Positions 25,369-34,231 of a stretch of DNA of 64,000 nt are shown here, in pieces. Source of the DNA: G963674685 sp964591275. GTDB taxonomy: Bacteria; Lernaellota; Lernaellaia; JACKCT01. Numbering within the stretch: the first letter of the stretch is position 1; each line of letters opens with the position of its first letter. The translations under genes and the position numbers were made by a program. Under the pieces are notes generated by a model. It was not told the origin of the DNA. It did no database searches and saw nothing but the letters and a program-made list of their open reading frames with translations. The stretch covers positions 1 to 64,000 of the forward strand of contig CAZQAE010000024.1 in NCBI GenBank assembly GCA_964591275.1, given 5' to 3'.

Positions 25369-27258
25369 ATGAATCAACACGCAACCAAAGAGCTACGATT
25401 GAAAAGGGCGCAGGCTATCGCCGACGCCGGCGGAATAGAAAAAGCTATCGAGCAAGGCGCGCTGCCGCAACACATAAACACGACATTGTCCGAAACCGTC
25501 GTGCTGGGACTGATGCGCCAAAATGTGCGAAAGTTCATCGTGGTGCTCGGGCATGGCTCGACAGAGATCGGCGAAGTGTTGAACATCTACGAAAGCTGCG
25601 AGCTCGTCAAAAGCTACGCCGTCCGAAACGAAGTTGCCGCCAGCCATGCCGCCACGGCTCTTGCCTGGACCACAGGCGAAAAAGCGGCTGTCGTCACTTC
25701 GATCGGACCGGGAGCACTGCATGCGCTGGCGGGTTCCCTGGCCCCGGCCAGCAACGGGATCGGCGTATGGTATCTTTTCGGCGACGAATCGACGGAGGAC
25801 GAAGGTCCCAACATGCAGCAGATCCCAAAGTACGAGCAGCACTCTTTTCTGAAGCTGTGCTCGGCAATGGGCGAAGCGTATTCACTGCACACGCCCGAAG
25901 CGGTCGGAACGGCGCTGCGTCGCGGCCTGCATCGCGTGGACGATCCGCATTTCGCAGGCCCCTTCTACCTACTTCTTCCCCTCAACACGCAGCCCGCAGC
26001 CCTTCCCAATTTCAACATCGATGAGCTTCCCGTCGGTTCACCGTCTTCGCTCGGCGCGGCCAGTGATGATGCGGCCTATGAATCGGCCTCCGATATCATT
26101 GGAAATGCGGAGCGCATCGTGGTCAAAGTCGGCGGCGGCGCTGCGCACGCCAGTCGGCAACTGGCGGAGTTTCTCGACCTTGTCGATGGTGTTGCAGTTC
26201 TGAGTCCACGCCTGACAGGCGCCCTGCCCTATAAGAATCAAAGAAACATGACGGTTGGCGGCTCGAAGGGATCGATCTGCGGCAACTTCGCTATGGAAGA
26301 AGCCGATCTGCTGGTCGCCATTGGCACGCGCGCCGTTTGTCAATCCGATTCCTCGCGCACCGGATATCCAAAAGTCCGGCACGTCATTAACATCAACACC
26401 GATGCCCGAGCCGCCATGCACTACAGCCACACGACGGCGCTTGTTGGAAACGCGGCCCCCACTCTCGACAAGCTCATGGACCTCTTGCGCGCAAAGGAGA
26501 TCTCGCCGCCGAAAAGAGCATCGGAATGGATGCGCCAGTGCAGTCATAAGCGCCGTGAATGGGAAGACTTTAAAAACGAACGTTTTAAGAATCCAACCCT
26601 TTATGATGAAACGTGGCAATGCGAAGTTCTCACGCAACCGGCGGCCATAAAAATTGCCACGGACTGGGCCAGACGCGCGGGCGCTAAATCATTTTTCGAC
26701 GCGGGCGACGTGCAGGCCAATGGTTTTCAAATCGTCGAAGATGAGCGAATCGGCCAGTCATACAACGAAACGGGCGCCAGCTACATGGGTTTCGGCGTTT
26801 CAGCCTTGTTGGCTTCCGCGCTGGCCGACGAAAATTTCTATGGTCTTGCGATAACGGGCGATGGCTCCTTTATGATGAATCCACAAATTCTCATCGACGG
26901 CGTCGAGCACGGCGCCACCGGCTGCATTCTTCTGCTGGACAATCGCCGCATGGCCGCCATCTCCTCCCTTCAAAACGCGCAGTACGGAAGCGAATACGCA
27001 ACGAGCGACAGCGTTGAAGTGGATTACTCGGCGATGGCCAAATCATTTCGAGGCATCTTTGCGACGCACGGCGGATTTTCCCCCGCAACACTAAAGAAAG
27101 CACTTAACGCCGCGTTTCAACACAAGGGGCTGTCGTTGATTCATCTTCCTGTGTACTACGGTCCCAATCCCCTCGGTGGTCTGGGCGCTTATGGTCGATG
27201 GAACGTCGGGAATTGGGTCCAGGACACGCAGAATTCGCGCCATAAGATCGGCTTGTAG
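25369..27258 (+). CDS. Thiamine-diphosphate-dependent enzyme, IolD/acetolactate-synthase type
   Basis: About 629 residues from the ATG at 25369 (MNQHATKEL); upstream in-frame codons look non-coding. Three domains of the pyruvate-oxidase superfamily. The N-terminal PYR domain has the ThDP-activating Glu in RNEVAASHAATALAW and TSIGPGALHA; a central domain follows; the C-terminal PP domain has GDGSFMMNPQ and LLDNRRMAAISSLQ, the metal/ThDP motif. The long N-terminus (AQAIADAGGIEKAIEQGALP) is like IolD, the trihydroxycyclohexanedione hydrolase of inositol breakdown. Substrate is open. The dehydratase gene starts 37 bases after the stop, suggesting one pathway. Confidence 0.8.
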   Translation: MNQHATKELRLKRAQAIADAGGIEKAIEQGALPQHINTTLSETVVLGLMRQNVRKFIVVLGHGSTEIGEVLNIYESCELVKSYAVRNEVAASHAATALAWTTGEKAAVVTSIGPGALHALAGSLAPASNGIGVWYLFGDESTEDEGPNMQQIPKYEQHSFLKLCSAMGEAYSLHTPEAVGTALRRGLHRVDDPHFAGPFYLLLPLNTQPAALPNFNIDELPVGSPSSLGAASDDAAYESASDIIGNAERIVVKVGGGAAHASRQLAEFLDLVDGVAVLSPRLTGALPYKNQRNMTVGGSKGSICGNFAMEEADLLVAIGTRAVCQSDSSRTGYPKVRHVININTDARAAMHYSHTTALVGNAAPTLDKLMDLLRAKEISPPKRASEWMRQCSHKRREWEDFKNERFKNPTLYDETWQCEVLTQPAAIKIATDWARRAGAKSFFDAGDVQANGFQIVEDERIGQSYNETGASYMGFGVSALLASALADENFYGLAITGDGSFMMNPQILIDGVEHGATGCILLLDNRRMAAISSLQNAQYGSEYATSDSVEVDYSAMAKSFRGIFATHGGFSPATLKKALNAAFQHKGLSLIHLPVYYGPNPLGGLGAYGRWNVGNWVQDTQNSRHKIGL

Positions 27259-27295
27259 AAAAAAGTATTTCCCTAAATCAAATGAGGCATTCGTC

Positions 27296-29017
27296 ATGAA
27301 AAGCGATGACAATACAAAAGGCATTTTCCGCAATCTGGCATCCTACGGCGACGCTGAGTTCAGCAAATATCTGCGCCGGGCATTCCTCGCCTCGATGGGA
27401 CTGGATGCGAAGGATCTGGATCGTCCCATCATCGGCATCGCCGACACATCCTCCGACTACGTTACCTGCCACCGGGAAATGCCCGAGATTGTGCAGGCCG
27501 TCAAACGGGGCGTTTTCGAAGCGGGTGGATTCCCCTTCGTTTTCCCGACCTGCAGCCTCCACGAGATTCTCATTTCCCCCACGACAATGCTCTACCGCAA
27601 CCTGATGGCGATGGAAACCGAAGAGATGATCCGCGCACAGCCCATGGACGCCGTTGTCCTGGTCGGCGGATGCGACAAAACCGTTCCGGCGCAGCTCATG
27701 GCCGCGGCTTCCGTGGATATTCCGGTGGTCAGCGTGATCACTGGACCAATGATCACGGGACACTGGAAAGGCGAACGGCTTGGCGCCTGCACAGACTGCC
27801 GCGCAAATTGGGCCAAGTATCGCGCAGGAGAACTGAATCAAAACGAAATCTCCGAAATCGAGCAAAACCTGTGCCCCACCGGAGGCACGTGCATGGTCAT
27901 GGGAACAGCCTCGACGATGGCTTGCCTGACGGAAACCCTTGGCCTAATGCTGCCGGGAGGAGCGACGCCGCCATCGGTGACCGGCAAGCGCTTAAACCAT
28001 GCCGCCGCCTCGGGACGCCGCGCCGTGGAACTGGCTCGCAATCCGGTCACGGCGAAAGATATTTTAACCCCTGGCGCTTTTCGCAATGCGCTGACCGTCC
28101 TGATTGCGCTGGGCGGGTCCACAAACGCCATCATTCATTTAACAGCCATCGCACGACGCGTCGGTATTATTTTAACGCCTGGGGACCTGCAAAAAGCCTC
28201 AGAGAAAACGCCTTTATTGGTCAACTGCAAACCCGCCGGCGAAGGATACTTAGAAGATATGGATCGCGCAGGCGGCGTTCCCGTTCTGTTGAAAGCTCTT
28301 GCGCCGCTTCTGGACCTGGAAACCCAAGGGGTCGCCGGTAAAACCCTTGGCGCATTGCTTGATGAAGTTTCCGAACCCGGCGAATGGCAGAATACGATTC
28401 GCACCCTGGAAAATCCTCTTGGCCCTGTCGGATCACTGACGACGTTGTCAGGGTCCCTGGCACCTAATGGCGCCATCATTAAAAGCGCCGCAGCCACTGC
28501 AGAACTGATGAAGCATAGAGGTCCCGCCGCAGTTTTTGAGTCGCCGGAGGATGTGGCCGAGCGTATTGATGACCCAAGCCTTGCCCTGACACCCAATCAC
28601 GTCCTGGTTATGCGCAACGCAGGCCCCATCGCTGCGGGAATGCCCGAGGCCGGAGCAATTCCCATTCCCCAATACCTTGCAGCCAAGGGCGTCAAGGACA
28701 TGGTCCGAGTTTCCGATGCGCGCATGAGCGGCACGGCCTACGGCACGATTGTTTTACACTGCAGCCCCGAGGCCGTGGCGGGCGGTCCGTTGGCCCTTGT
28801 TCGCAATGGAGACATGATCGAACTCGATGTCAAAAACCGCCGAATCGATCTGCTGGTGGAGAAATCCGAACTGGCGAAAAGGCCCAAGATCGCAAAAGCC
28901 AAAGATGCCCCCACACGCGGATATCGCCTTTTGCACCATCGCCACGTGCTGCAAGCGCACTTGGGCGCCGATTTCGATTTCATGGCTCCGGTGAACAAAG
29001 TTGAATCGCCTCAATAA
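27296..29017 (+). CDS. IlvD/Edd-family dehydratase
   Basis: 573 residues from the ATG at 27296. Family motifs: GIADTSSDYVTCH near the start, LVGGCDKTVPAQLMAAAS, ACTDCRANW, CPTGGTCMVMGTASTMAC, ALGGSTNAIIHL and VRVSDARMSGTAYGTIVLHC. These include the Fe-S cluster cysteines of the family. IlvD itself makes branched-chain 2-keto acids; sugar-acid dehydratases of similar length (570-600) act on arabonate, xylonate or gluconate. Pairing with a ThDP enzyme leaves two readings: branched-chain amino acid synthesis, or sugar/polyol acid catabolism. The sequence resembles the sugar-acid branch more to my eye; this is not certain. Confidence 0.85.
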   Translation: MKSDDNTKGIFRNLASYGDAEFSKYLRRAFLASMGLDAKDLDRPIIGIADTSSDYVTCHREMPEIVQAVKRGVFEAGGFPFVFPTCSLHEILISPTTMLYRNLMAMETEEMIRAQPMDAVVLVGGCDKTVPAQLMAAASVDIPVVSVITGPMITGHWKGERLGACTDCRANWAKYRAGELNQNEISEIEQNLCPTGGTCMVMGTASTMACLTETLGLMLPGGATPPSVTGKRLNHAAASGRRAVELARNPVTAKDILTPGAFRNALTVLIALGGSTNAIIHLTAIARRVGIILTPGDLQKASEKTPLLVNCKPAGEGYLEDMDRAGGVPVLLKALAPLLDLETQGVAGKTLGALLDEVSEPGEWQNTIRTLENPLGPVGSLTTLSGSLAPNGAIIKSAAATAELMKHRGPAAVFESPEDVAERIDDPSLALTPNHVLVMRNAGPIAAGMPEAGAIPIPQYLAAKGVKDMVRVSDARMSGTAYGTIVLHCSPEAVAGGPLALVRNGDMIELDVKNRRIDLLVEKSELAKRPKIAKAKDAPTRGYRLLHHRHVLQAHLGADFDFMAPVNKVESPQ

Positions 29018-29117
29018 TCACCACGTGGGTTAAGCACTTTTTGTAGTTGGAAAGTTATATAATTTTGTTATAGTCGGGGGCGACTATGTGCAAACACTTC
29101 TAACAGGGAGCCAAACC

Positions 29118-31502
29118 ATGTTTCCAGTGATTGTCCTGGGTATTTTTATCATTTTGTTGGCGGTCTCCGGCGGCGCCCTTGGTTTTATCGCCATCTATAA
29201 GCTCCGCAATACGGATAACAAACTGGATACCTTACACCGTATTGTCAGCGGACAAAGCGCATCTATTGGCAAACTTCAATCCGCTATTTCCGCGATTCAT
29301 TCTAAGCTCGAAGCTCCTGAAAAATCTGCAATAACTGTTGATAAGCCTGCGGACAAACCTGTTGAAATCCCTGTTGAATCCACAAGGGATAAACTTGTGG
29401 AAGACTTTGTGGATAAACCTGTGGACGAACAAACACCGGCGGAATTCATTCCGACGGGCATTCCGATTTATAGCAAGAAAGCTACAGAGCCTCCGGCGCT
29501 CAAACATGGCGCGATGAGCAAGCCTTTTTTCAACGTCGAATGGATCGAGGAGAATATCGGCAAACGCTGGATGACCTGGGCCGGAACTCTGCTTCTGGTC
29601 ATAGCAACGGGTTTCTTTCTCAAATATGCTTTTGAAAACGATTGGATCGGGCCCAGCGCCCGCGTAATTATGGGAGTCGTTTTCGGGATAGCCTTAATCG
29701 TGTGCGGCGACAACTTCACCAGGCGAAAGATGCGCATCCTCGGCCAAAGCCTGATCGGCGGCGGTCTGGCCGTTTTGTATATGTCCACTTTTGCCGCCTT
29801 TTCCTTCTACGATCTCCTCCACCGCGACTATGCTTTTATCCTCATGATCCTGGTGACGGCTTCCGGCGTGGGAATGGCAATCATGCACAACGCCAAAAGC
29901 ATCGCCTTCATGGCCACGCTGGGCGGTTTTCTCACGCCTGTTATGATCTCTACAGGTTCAGCCAACCGAGATGCCCTCATGGCCTATATCGTCTTGCTCG
30001 ACCTGGGTGTGATCGCTGTCGCCTTTTTCCGCAAATGGCGCGCCCTGGATATCCTCGCTTTCGTCGGCACCACCGTGCTTTTCACGGCATGGCATGAAAC
30101 TCACTATCGCATAGCCGATCAAATGCCGGCTGTGTTCTGGTTGTCGGCGATATTTTTGATATTTTTGCTTCTTCCTTTTATTCATCACCTGCGCAAAGAA
30201 ACGCCGATCGCCGTCGAACGCTTTGTCATGTCGATTGCCAACGCAACCTTTTATTTCGGATTCGCCTACGTCATTCTCAAAAGCGACCACAGGCATCTCC
30301 TGGGCTTCATCGCCCTCGGAATGTCGGCATCCTATATCGTCATGGGAACACTGACTCGCCGTCGCCTGGCTTCGGATGTCAACTCGCTGTTCAGTTTCGT
30401 GACGATGGCGGTCGCGCTGCTCACGCTGGCCATTCCATTGCAGTTGAAATTGCACGGCATAACGCTGATGTGGGCGGTCGAAGCCCCGGTCCTAATCTAT
30501 TTGGGATATCGCTTCCGATACTTGCCGACACGGATTTTCGGCCTCATCGTTCTATGCATCGCAACAGGCCGTATTTTCACATCTCACTGGCCTTTGCATG
30601 TTGAGCAATTTACTCCCATTTTCAACAAAAACTTCGCTGGCGCGATTTTCGTAGCGGTCGCTATCTTTGTCAGTTGGTACATTCATAAACATTTCAAGGA
30701 TCGGGCTACTGAAATTGATTCACCGATAAAAATTAGCCTTCCCATCGCCGGCGGCTTCCTGGCGCTTGTGCTCTTTCAATTTGAAATCGGCATCTGGCTA
30801 AGCAACTACTACGCGGGGACTGGTTCCAAATACTTCTTCCAATGCGTTATAATTGCTATTTGGGCGGTCGGCGCACTGGCATATCTGCACATCGGCCATT
30901 ACACAAAGAGTCGCGCCGCGCGGCTTTCCGGGCTCCTCCCGCTGGCAGTATCGATGCTGCTGGCTTTTGCGGCCTATTATGACGGCGCGCGATTGAATCT
31001 CCAGCTTTTCCTCAACTACCGCTTCGCCGCCTCGCTCCTTGCAACATTGACGATCCTTAACTACGCCATCGTTTATCACAAAGCGAAATCGGATTCGCCA
31101 TCCAAAGGAATTGGTTTATTTCAACTGACAAGCGGGGCTTTCGGAATAATACTACTCATTCTTATCAGCACTGAGGTATACTTGTTCAGCCATAGGATTG
31201 CCTCTGATTACCACGCCGCCGACTGGTCCGCCCTCATGGGCCTAAGTCTCGTCTGGGGCGCCTATGCCACCTCAATGTTGATTCTCGGCTTCTGGAAACG
31301 AGTGCGTGCGTTGCGCTTGGCGGCTCTAGCATTATACGGCCTAACAGCCCTCAAACTGATATTGGTTGACATGTCCCAAATCGGGCAGATTTATCGTATC
31401 ATTTCATTTTTTGTCATCGGTGCCCTGATGATCGCCGCCGCGTACCTCTACAACAAACTGGAAAGTCGTCTCCAACAAGAAACACGTGAGATAAAATCAT
31501 GA
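29118..31502 (+). CDS. DUF2339 polytopic membrane protein
   Basis: About 794 residues from the ATG at 29118, eight bases after AGGGAG. One N-terminal helix, a coiled coil to about 75, a Pro/Val/Asp linker with a DKPV repeat (DKPADKPVEIPV, EDFVDKPVDEQ), then FNVEWIEENIGKRWMTWAGT, the DUF2339 signature just before a block of about 20 membrane helices. Members are widespread in Gram-negatives with no proven role. A DUF3999 gene often follows, as here, with a four-base overlap, so the two probably form a complex. Confidence 0.85.
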   Translation: MFPVIVLGIFIILLAVSGGALGFIAIYKLRNTDNKLDTLHRIVSGQSASIGKLQSAISAIHSKLEAPEKSAITVDKPADKPVEIPVESTRDKLVEDFVDKPVDEQTPAEFIPTGIPIYSKKATEPPALKHGAMSKPFFNVEWIEENIGKRWMTWAGTLLLVIATGFFLKYAFENDWIGPSARVIMGVVFGIALIVCGDNFTRRKMRILGQSLIGGGLAVLYMSTFAAFSFYDLLHRDYAFILMILVTASGVGMAIMHNAKSIAFMATLGGFLTPVMISTGSANRDALMAYIVLLDLGVIAVAFFRKWRALDILAFVGTTVLFTAWHETHYRIADQMPAVFWLSAIFLIFLLLPFIHHLRKETPIAVERFVMSIANATFYFGFAYVILKSDHRHLLGFIALGMSASYIVMGTLTRRRLASDVNSLFSFVTMAVALLTLAIPLQLKLHGITLMWAVEAPVLIYLGYRFRYLPTRIFGLIVLCIATGRIFTSHWPLHVEQFTPIFNKNFAGAIFVAVAIFVSWYIHKHFKDRATEIDSPIKISLPIAGGFLALVLFQFEIGIWLSNYYAGTGSKYFFQCVIIAIWAVGALAYLHIGHYTKSRAARLSGLLPLAVSMLLAFAAYYDGARLNLQLFLNYRFAASLLATLTILNYAIVYHKAKSDSPSKGIGLFQLTSGAFGIILLILISTEVYLFSHRIASDYHAADWSALMGLSLVWGAYATSMLILGFWKRVRALRLAALALYGLTALKLILVDMSQIGQIYRIISFFVIGALMIAAAYLYNKLESRLQQETREIKS

Positions 31503-32869
31503 AATATGCATCCGTCGCCTTTATTATTTTGCTTTCTCTACTTGTCATGGCGATTGCGGCATACGGCGAGGAAGACGATGCCGAGGCCATTTCAAATTGG
31601 ACTCACAAAACGCAAGTCATTTTTGATCAGGCACCTGACCAAGGTCTGGTTGAATTCTCAATGACCAGGCAAGCCTCCGATCAGGCGAAGAAGGACCTTT
31701 CCGATCTTCGCCTGATTGAGAAGGAATCGGGCCAGACAGTTCCATTTGTCATGCGGGGGCCAAGACTCCATCCCAAGGACAATGTTCTAAAGTCCATTAG
31801 GGCAAAACTTTTTAACAGGAAATACAAGCCCAATCGCTATTCTTCTGTCGTAGCGGGTTTTGGCCCAGAGGTTCTTAAAAACAAAATCACGATCACAACT
31901 CCGGGAAACAATTTTAGGCGTAAGGTATTGATTGAAGGCAGCGACAACGCCAAAGTATGGGAGCATGTTCGCGAACAAGCATTCCTTTTTTCCATCAACG
32001 CTTCCTGGCTTCCCAAAGGGCGTTTTCTCAAAGACACTGTCGAGATACCGACCAATAATCAGCGATACTTGCGCGTGAGCGTTTTTAACGGCGACGATGA
32101 CCCCGCGAAAATCGAAATCAAAAACATTTCATTCACATATGAGATCAAATCGCCGCCGTCCGAAAGCCCTGTCCAGATCACACCCACAAGCACCAATACC
32201 GAGTATTTGGAAAAAGAAAAAGCCACTATCCTTAGCATTAACCTTGGCCATAAGAATCTTCCGACGGCTAAAGTCGATCTGGATTTTGAGGAGGAGAATT
32301 TCTTTCGTCTTGTCAGTGTCAAGGGGCGTGACCGTGAAACGTTCATCAAAACCATCAACACGGAAAACGGCAAAATAAAAAAGGAAACGAAAGAGCCTTG
32401 GAAAGCCATTGCCAATAGCGTGATATATCGATTTCCAGCCGGGAAAAAGCCGGATCAAAAGCTGGATATTTCCTTGCGGAACACTTCATATCGCTATCTT
32501 GAAATTCGCATAGAAAACCGCGACGATCCGCCTCTGACCTTCAAAAGCGCGGTGGCGACTTGGTATCCGCGATTGATCTCATTTCAGGCCGATAAACAAG
32601 CTTTCTATGCCTTGCTTTTAGGAAACCCCAAGGCGAAAGCGCTCAGCTACGATTTCAGTCATTATTCCGAACGTCTTCGGGAGCAAGGCGTCACGATTGC
32701 GCAATTGGGCGATGTTTTGCCCAACGAAGATCACGCACCTCAAAAACCCGCGAAATTGCCGTGGCACGAACAATATTCCTACGCTCTTTGGTTGGTTCTC
32801 ATCGCGGCTGGCGCTATCATGGCTTTTTTGATTTTTCGCCTGGCGACGAATCCCCCTAAAGAGGATTAA
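31499..32869 (+). CDS. DUF3999-like periplasmic protein
   Basis: 456 residues. Signal peptide (SVAFIILLSLLVMAIAAYGEE), a long beta-rich periplasmic region (residues 30-415), one C-terminal membrane helix (YALWLVLIAAGAIMAFLIF) and a short cytoplasmic tail. Its place behind DUF2339 with an ATGA overlap is the usual arrangement for DUF3999 proteins. Repeated beta-sandwich features (NFRRKVLIEGSDNAKVWEHV; RYLRVSVFNGDDDP; YRYLEIRIENRDDPP) resemble carbohydrate-binding jelly-rolls. Function unknown. Its stop abuts the stop of the convergent beta-helix gene with no space for a terminator. Confidence 0.75.
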   Translation: MKYASVAFIILLSLLVMAIAAYGEEDDAEAISNWTHKTQVIFDQAPDQGLVEFSMTRQASDQAKKDLSDLRLIEKESGQTVPFVMRGPRLHPKDNVLKSIRAKLFNRKYKPNRYSSVVAGFGPEVLKNKITITTPGNNFRRKVLIEGSDNAKVWEHVREQAFLFSINASWLPKGRFLKDTVEIPTNNQRYLRVSVFNGDDDPAKIEIKNISFTYEIKSPPSESPVQITPTSTNTEYLEKEKATILSINLGHKNLPTAKVDLDFEEENFFRLVSVKGRDRETFIKTINTENGKIKKETKEPWKAIANSVIYRFPAGKKPDQKLDISLRNTSYRYLEIRIENRDDPPLTFKSAVATWYPRLISFQADKQAFYALLLGNPKAKALSYDFSHYSERLREQGVTIAQLGDVLPNEDHAPQKPAKLPWHEQYSYALWLVLIAAGAIMAFLIFRLATNPPKED

Positions 32870-34231
32870 TCAAGGTTCCACGCACTCAATGGGGAATTCC
32901 CGTACGCAATCTTCATCATCATATCCATCGGCATCTTCATCGACGATATCAATGGCCTGGTCAACGTAAGAGCAAGGTAATGAGTTGAGCGGATTAATCA
33001 CTGTCAGCGGATCATCATCGAGATGAAACCAAATAAGATATGGACATCCGGCCCAGTAATTCCAGCGCAGATCAATTTCCTCATATGTTGACGCCTCAAC
33101 GTACCTTTCACAATTGATGAGCACGTTGTTATTAAACTTCAAGTTCTTGACCTCGCTGAAACGCAACGCAAATTCCGTTTCAAGGACATCATTTTCGATA
33201 GTGTTGCCGGTGATAGTAACATCGCTGACTACACGAAAGGTCAAGGGCGCGGCGATATTAGAAAATTCATTTTCGAGCACTTCAATATTGTATGCGCCGC
33301 TGGCCACGTTAATTCCAGCGCCATTATCCAAAAACTCATTGCCCACGATTGAAATATCGTGGTTTTCGACCCCCGAATCGTCATAGACATAAAACGCCTG
33401 TCGACAATCGTGAAAATTGTTTCCAATGAAACTCAAGTGATGGCTTCCGTGCATGATTTCGACAGCGCCGACGTTTTGCGCGCCGGAGACGTCGTTGCCG
33501 CTCACTTCAATATCGAAACACCCGCCGCTCAAATAACCGGAGCCGAAAAATCCAATGCCGGTATCGTCAACATTGCTCACCGTGTTTCCCAATATTTCGA
33601 CATCGCTCGTAATATAAGCCGCGATGCCGCTCCACAAAAAGCCGTCGATCTCGTTTCCCGTAACTAGTCCGCTTTTTGAATCACCAATCTCAAGACCATT
33701 TAAGGCCACGCCTCCTGTTGAAAAAACTATGTTGCCGTCGATTTCAAACTCCTCAACATCATCAAACATAATGCCAAACCTACGCGGATTGCTTATGTCA
33801 TTATTGATAACTCGCGCTTCCGAAACATTCCGAAAATCAACGCCGTTTTCCCCAGCAACCAGGACGCAGTTTATGACGGCAACATCCGAAACTCCTTCGG
33901 CTTTCACTGCGGGAATTTCGCCGACGACCGGGCCGATAATTGTATACCCCCCGCAATCGAGAGTTATACCGGAGGCATTGAGAACGATAGCCGGTTCGCT
34001 TGATGCGGAGCAGTCCAGATCTTGTGAAAGAAGAACATCGGATTGAAGCAAATACCCACAATGAACGAACACTTCAACATCATCATCGACATCATCGTCT
34101 GATGCATCAGGATCGCCGACGGCCACAGTCGAATTCGCCGAAGAATCCTCATCTCCGCAATTTACGAAAAAAAGCGTGAAGCAAGCCGCCAGTAAAGCAA
34201 GAATCAACCTTTGCTTCTTAAGCTCTGACAT
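32870..34231 (-). CDS. Beta-helix lipoprotein (NosD/PbH1-like)
   Basis: About 453 residues from the ATG at 34231, which has AAGGAAGAG upstream and touches the end of the tldE-like gene. Signal with lipobox VNCGDE, a short Asp-rich linker (DASDDDVDDDVEVF), then a right-handed parallel beta-helix. Rungs recur about every 22-24 residues with the pattern I-GN-I--- (EIDGNIVFSTGG, LVTGNEIDGFLW, EILGNTVSNVDD, EVSGNDVSGAQN, SIVGNEFLDNGA, EVLENEFSNIAA, TITGNTIENDVL). ITLDCGGYTIIG begins the helix. Such periplasmic or surface proteins bind or cleave polysaccharide; no catalytic residues stand out. Confidence 0.78.
   Translation of the reverse strand: MSELKKQRLILALLAACFTLFFVNCGDEDSSANSTVAVGDPDASDDDVDDDVEVFVHCGYLLQSDVLLSQDLDCSASSEPAIVLNASGITLDCGGYTIIGPVVGEIPAVKAEGVSDVAVINCVLVAGENGVDFRNVSEARVINNDISNPRRFGIMFDDVEEFEIDGNIVFSTGGVALNGLEIGDSKSGLVTGNEIDGFLWSGIAAYITSDVEILGNTVSNVDDTGIGFFGSGYLSGGCFDIEVSGNDVSGAQNVGAVEIMHGSHHLSFIGNNFHDCRQAFYVYDDSGVENHDISIVGNEFLDNGAGINVASGAYNIEVLENEFSNIAAPLTFRVVSDVTITGNTIENDVLETEFALRFSEVKNLKFNNNVLINCERYVEASTYEEIDLRWNYWAGCPYLIWFHLDDDPLTVINPLNSLPCSYVDQAIDIVDEDADGYDDEDCVREFPIECVEP

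Noticed and set aside
29031..29063. TATAAT at 29058 as promoter of the DUF2339 gene
   Set aside because: No acceptable -35 at proper spacing, so not listed as a feature.
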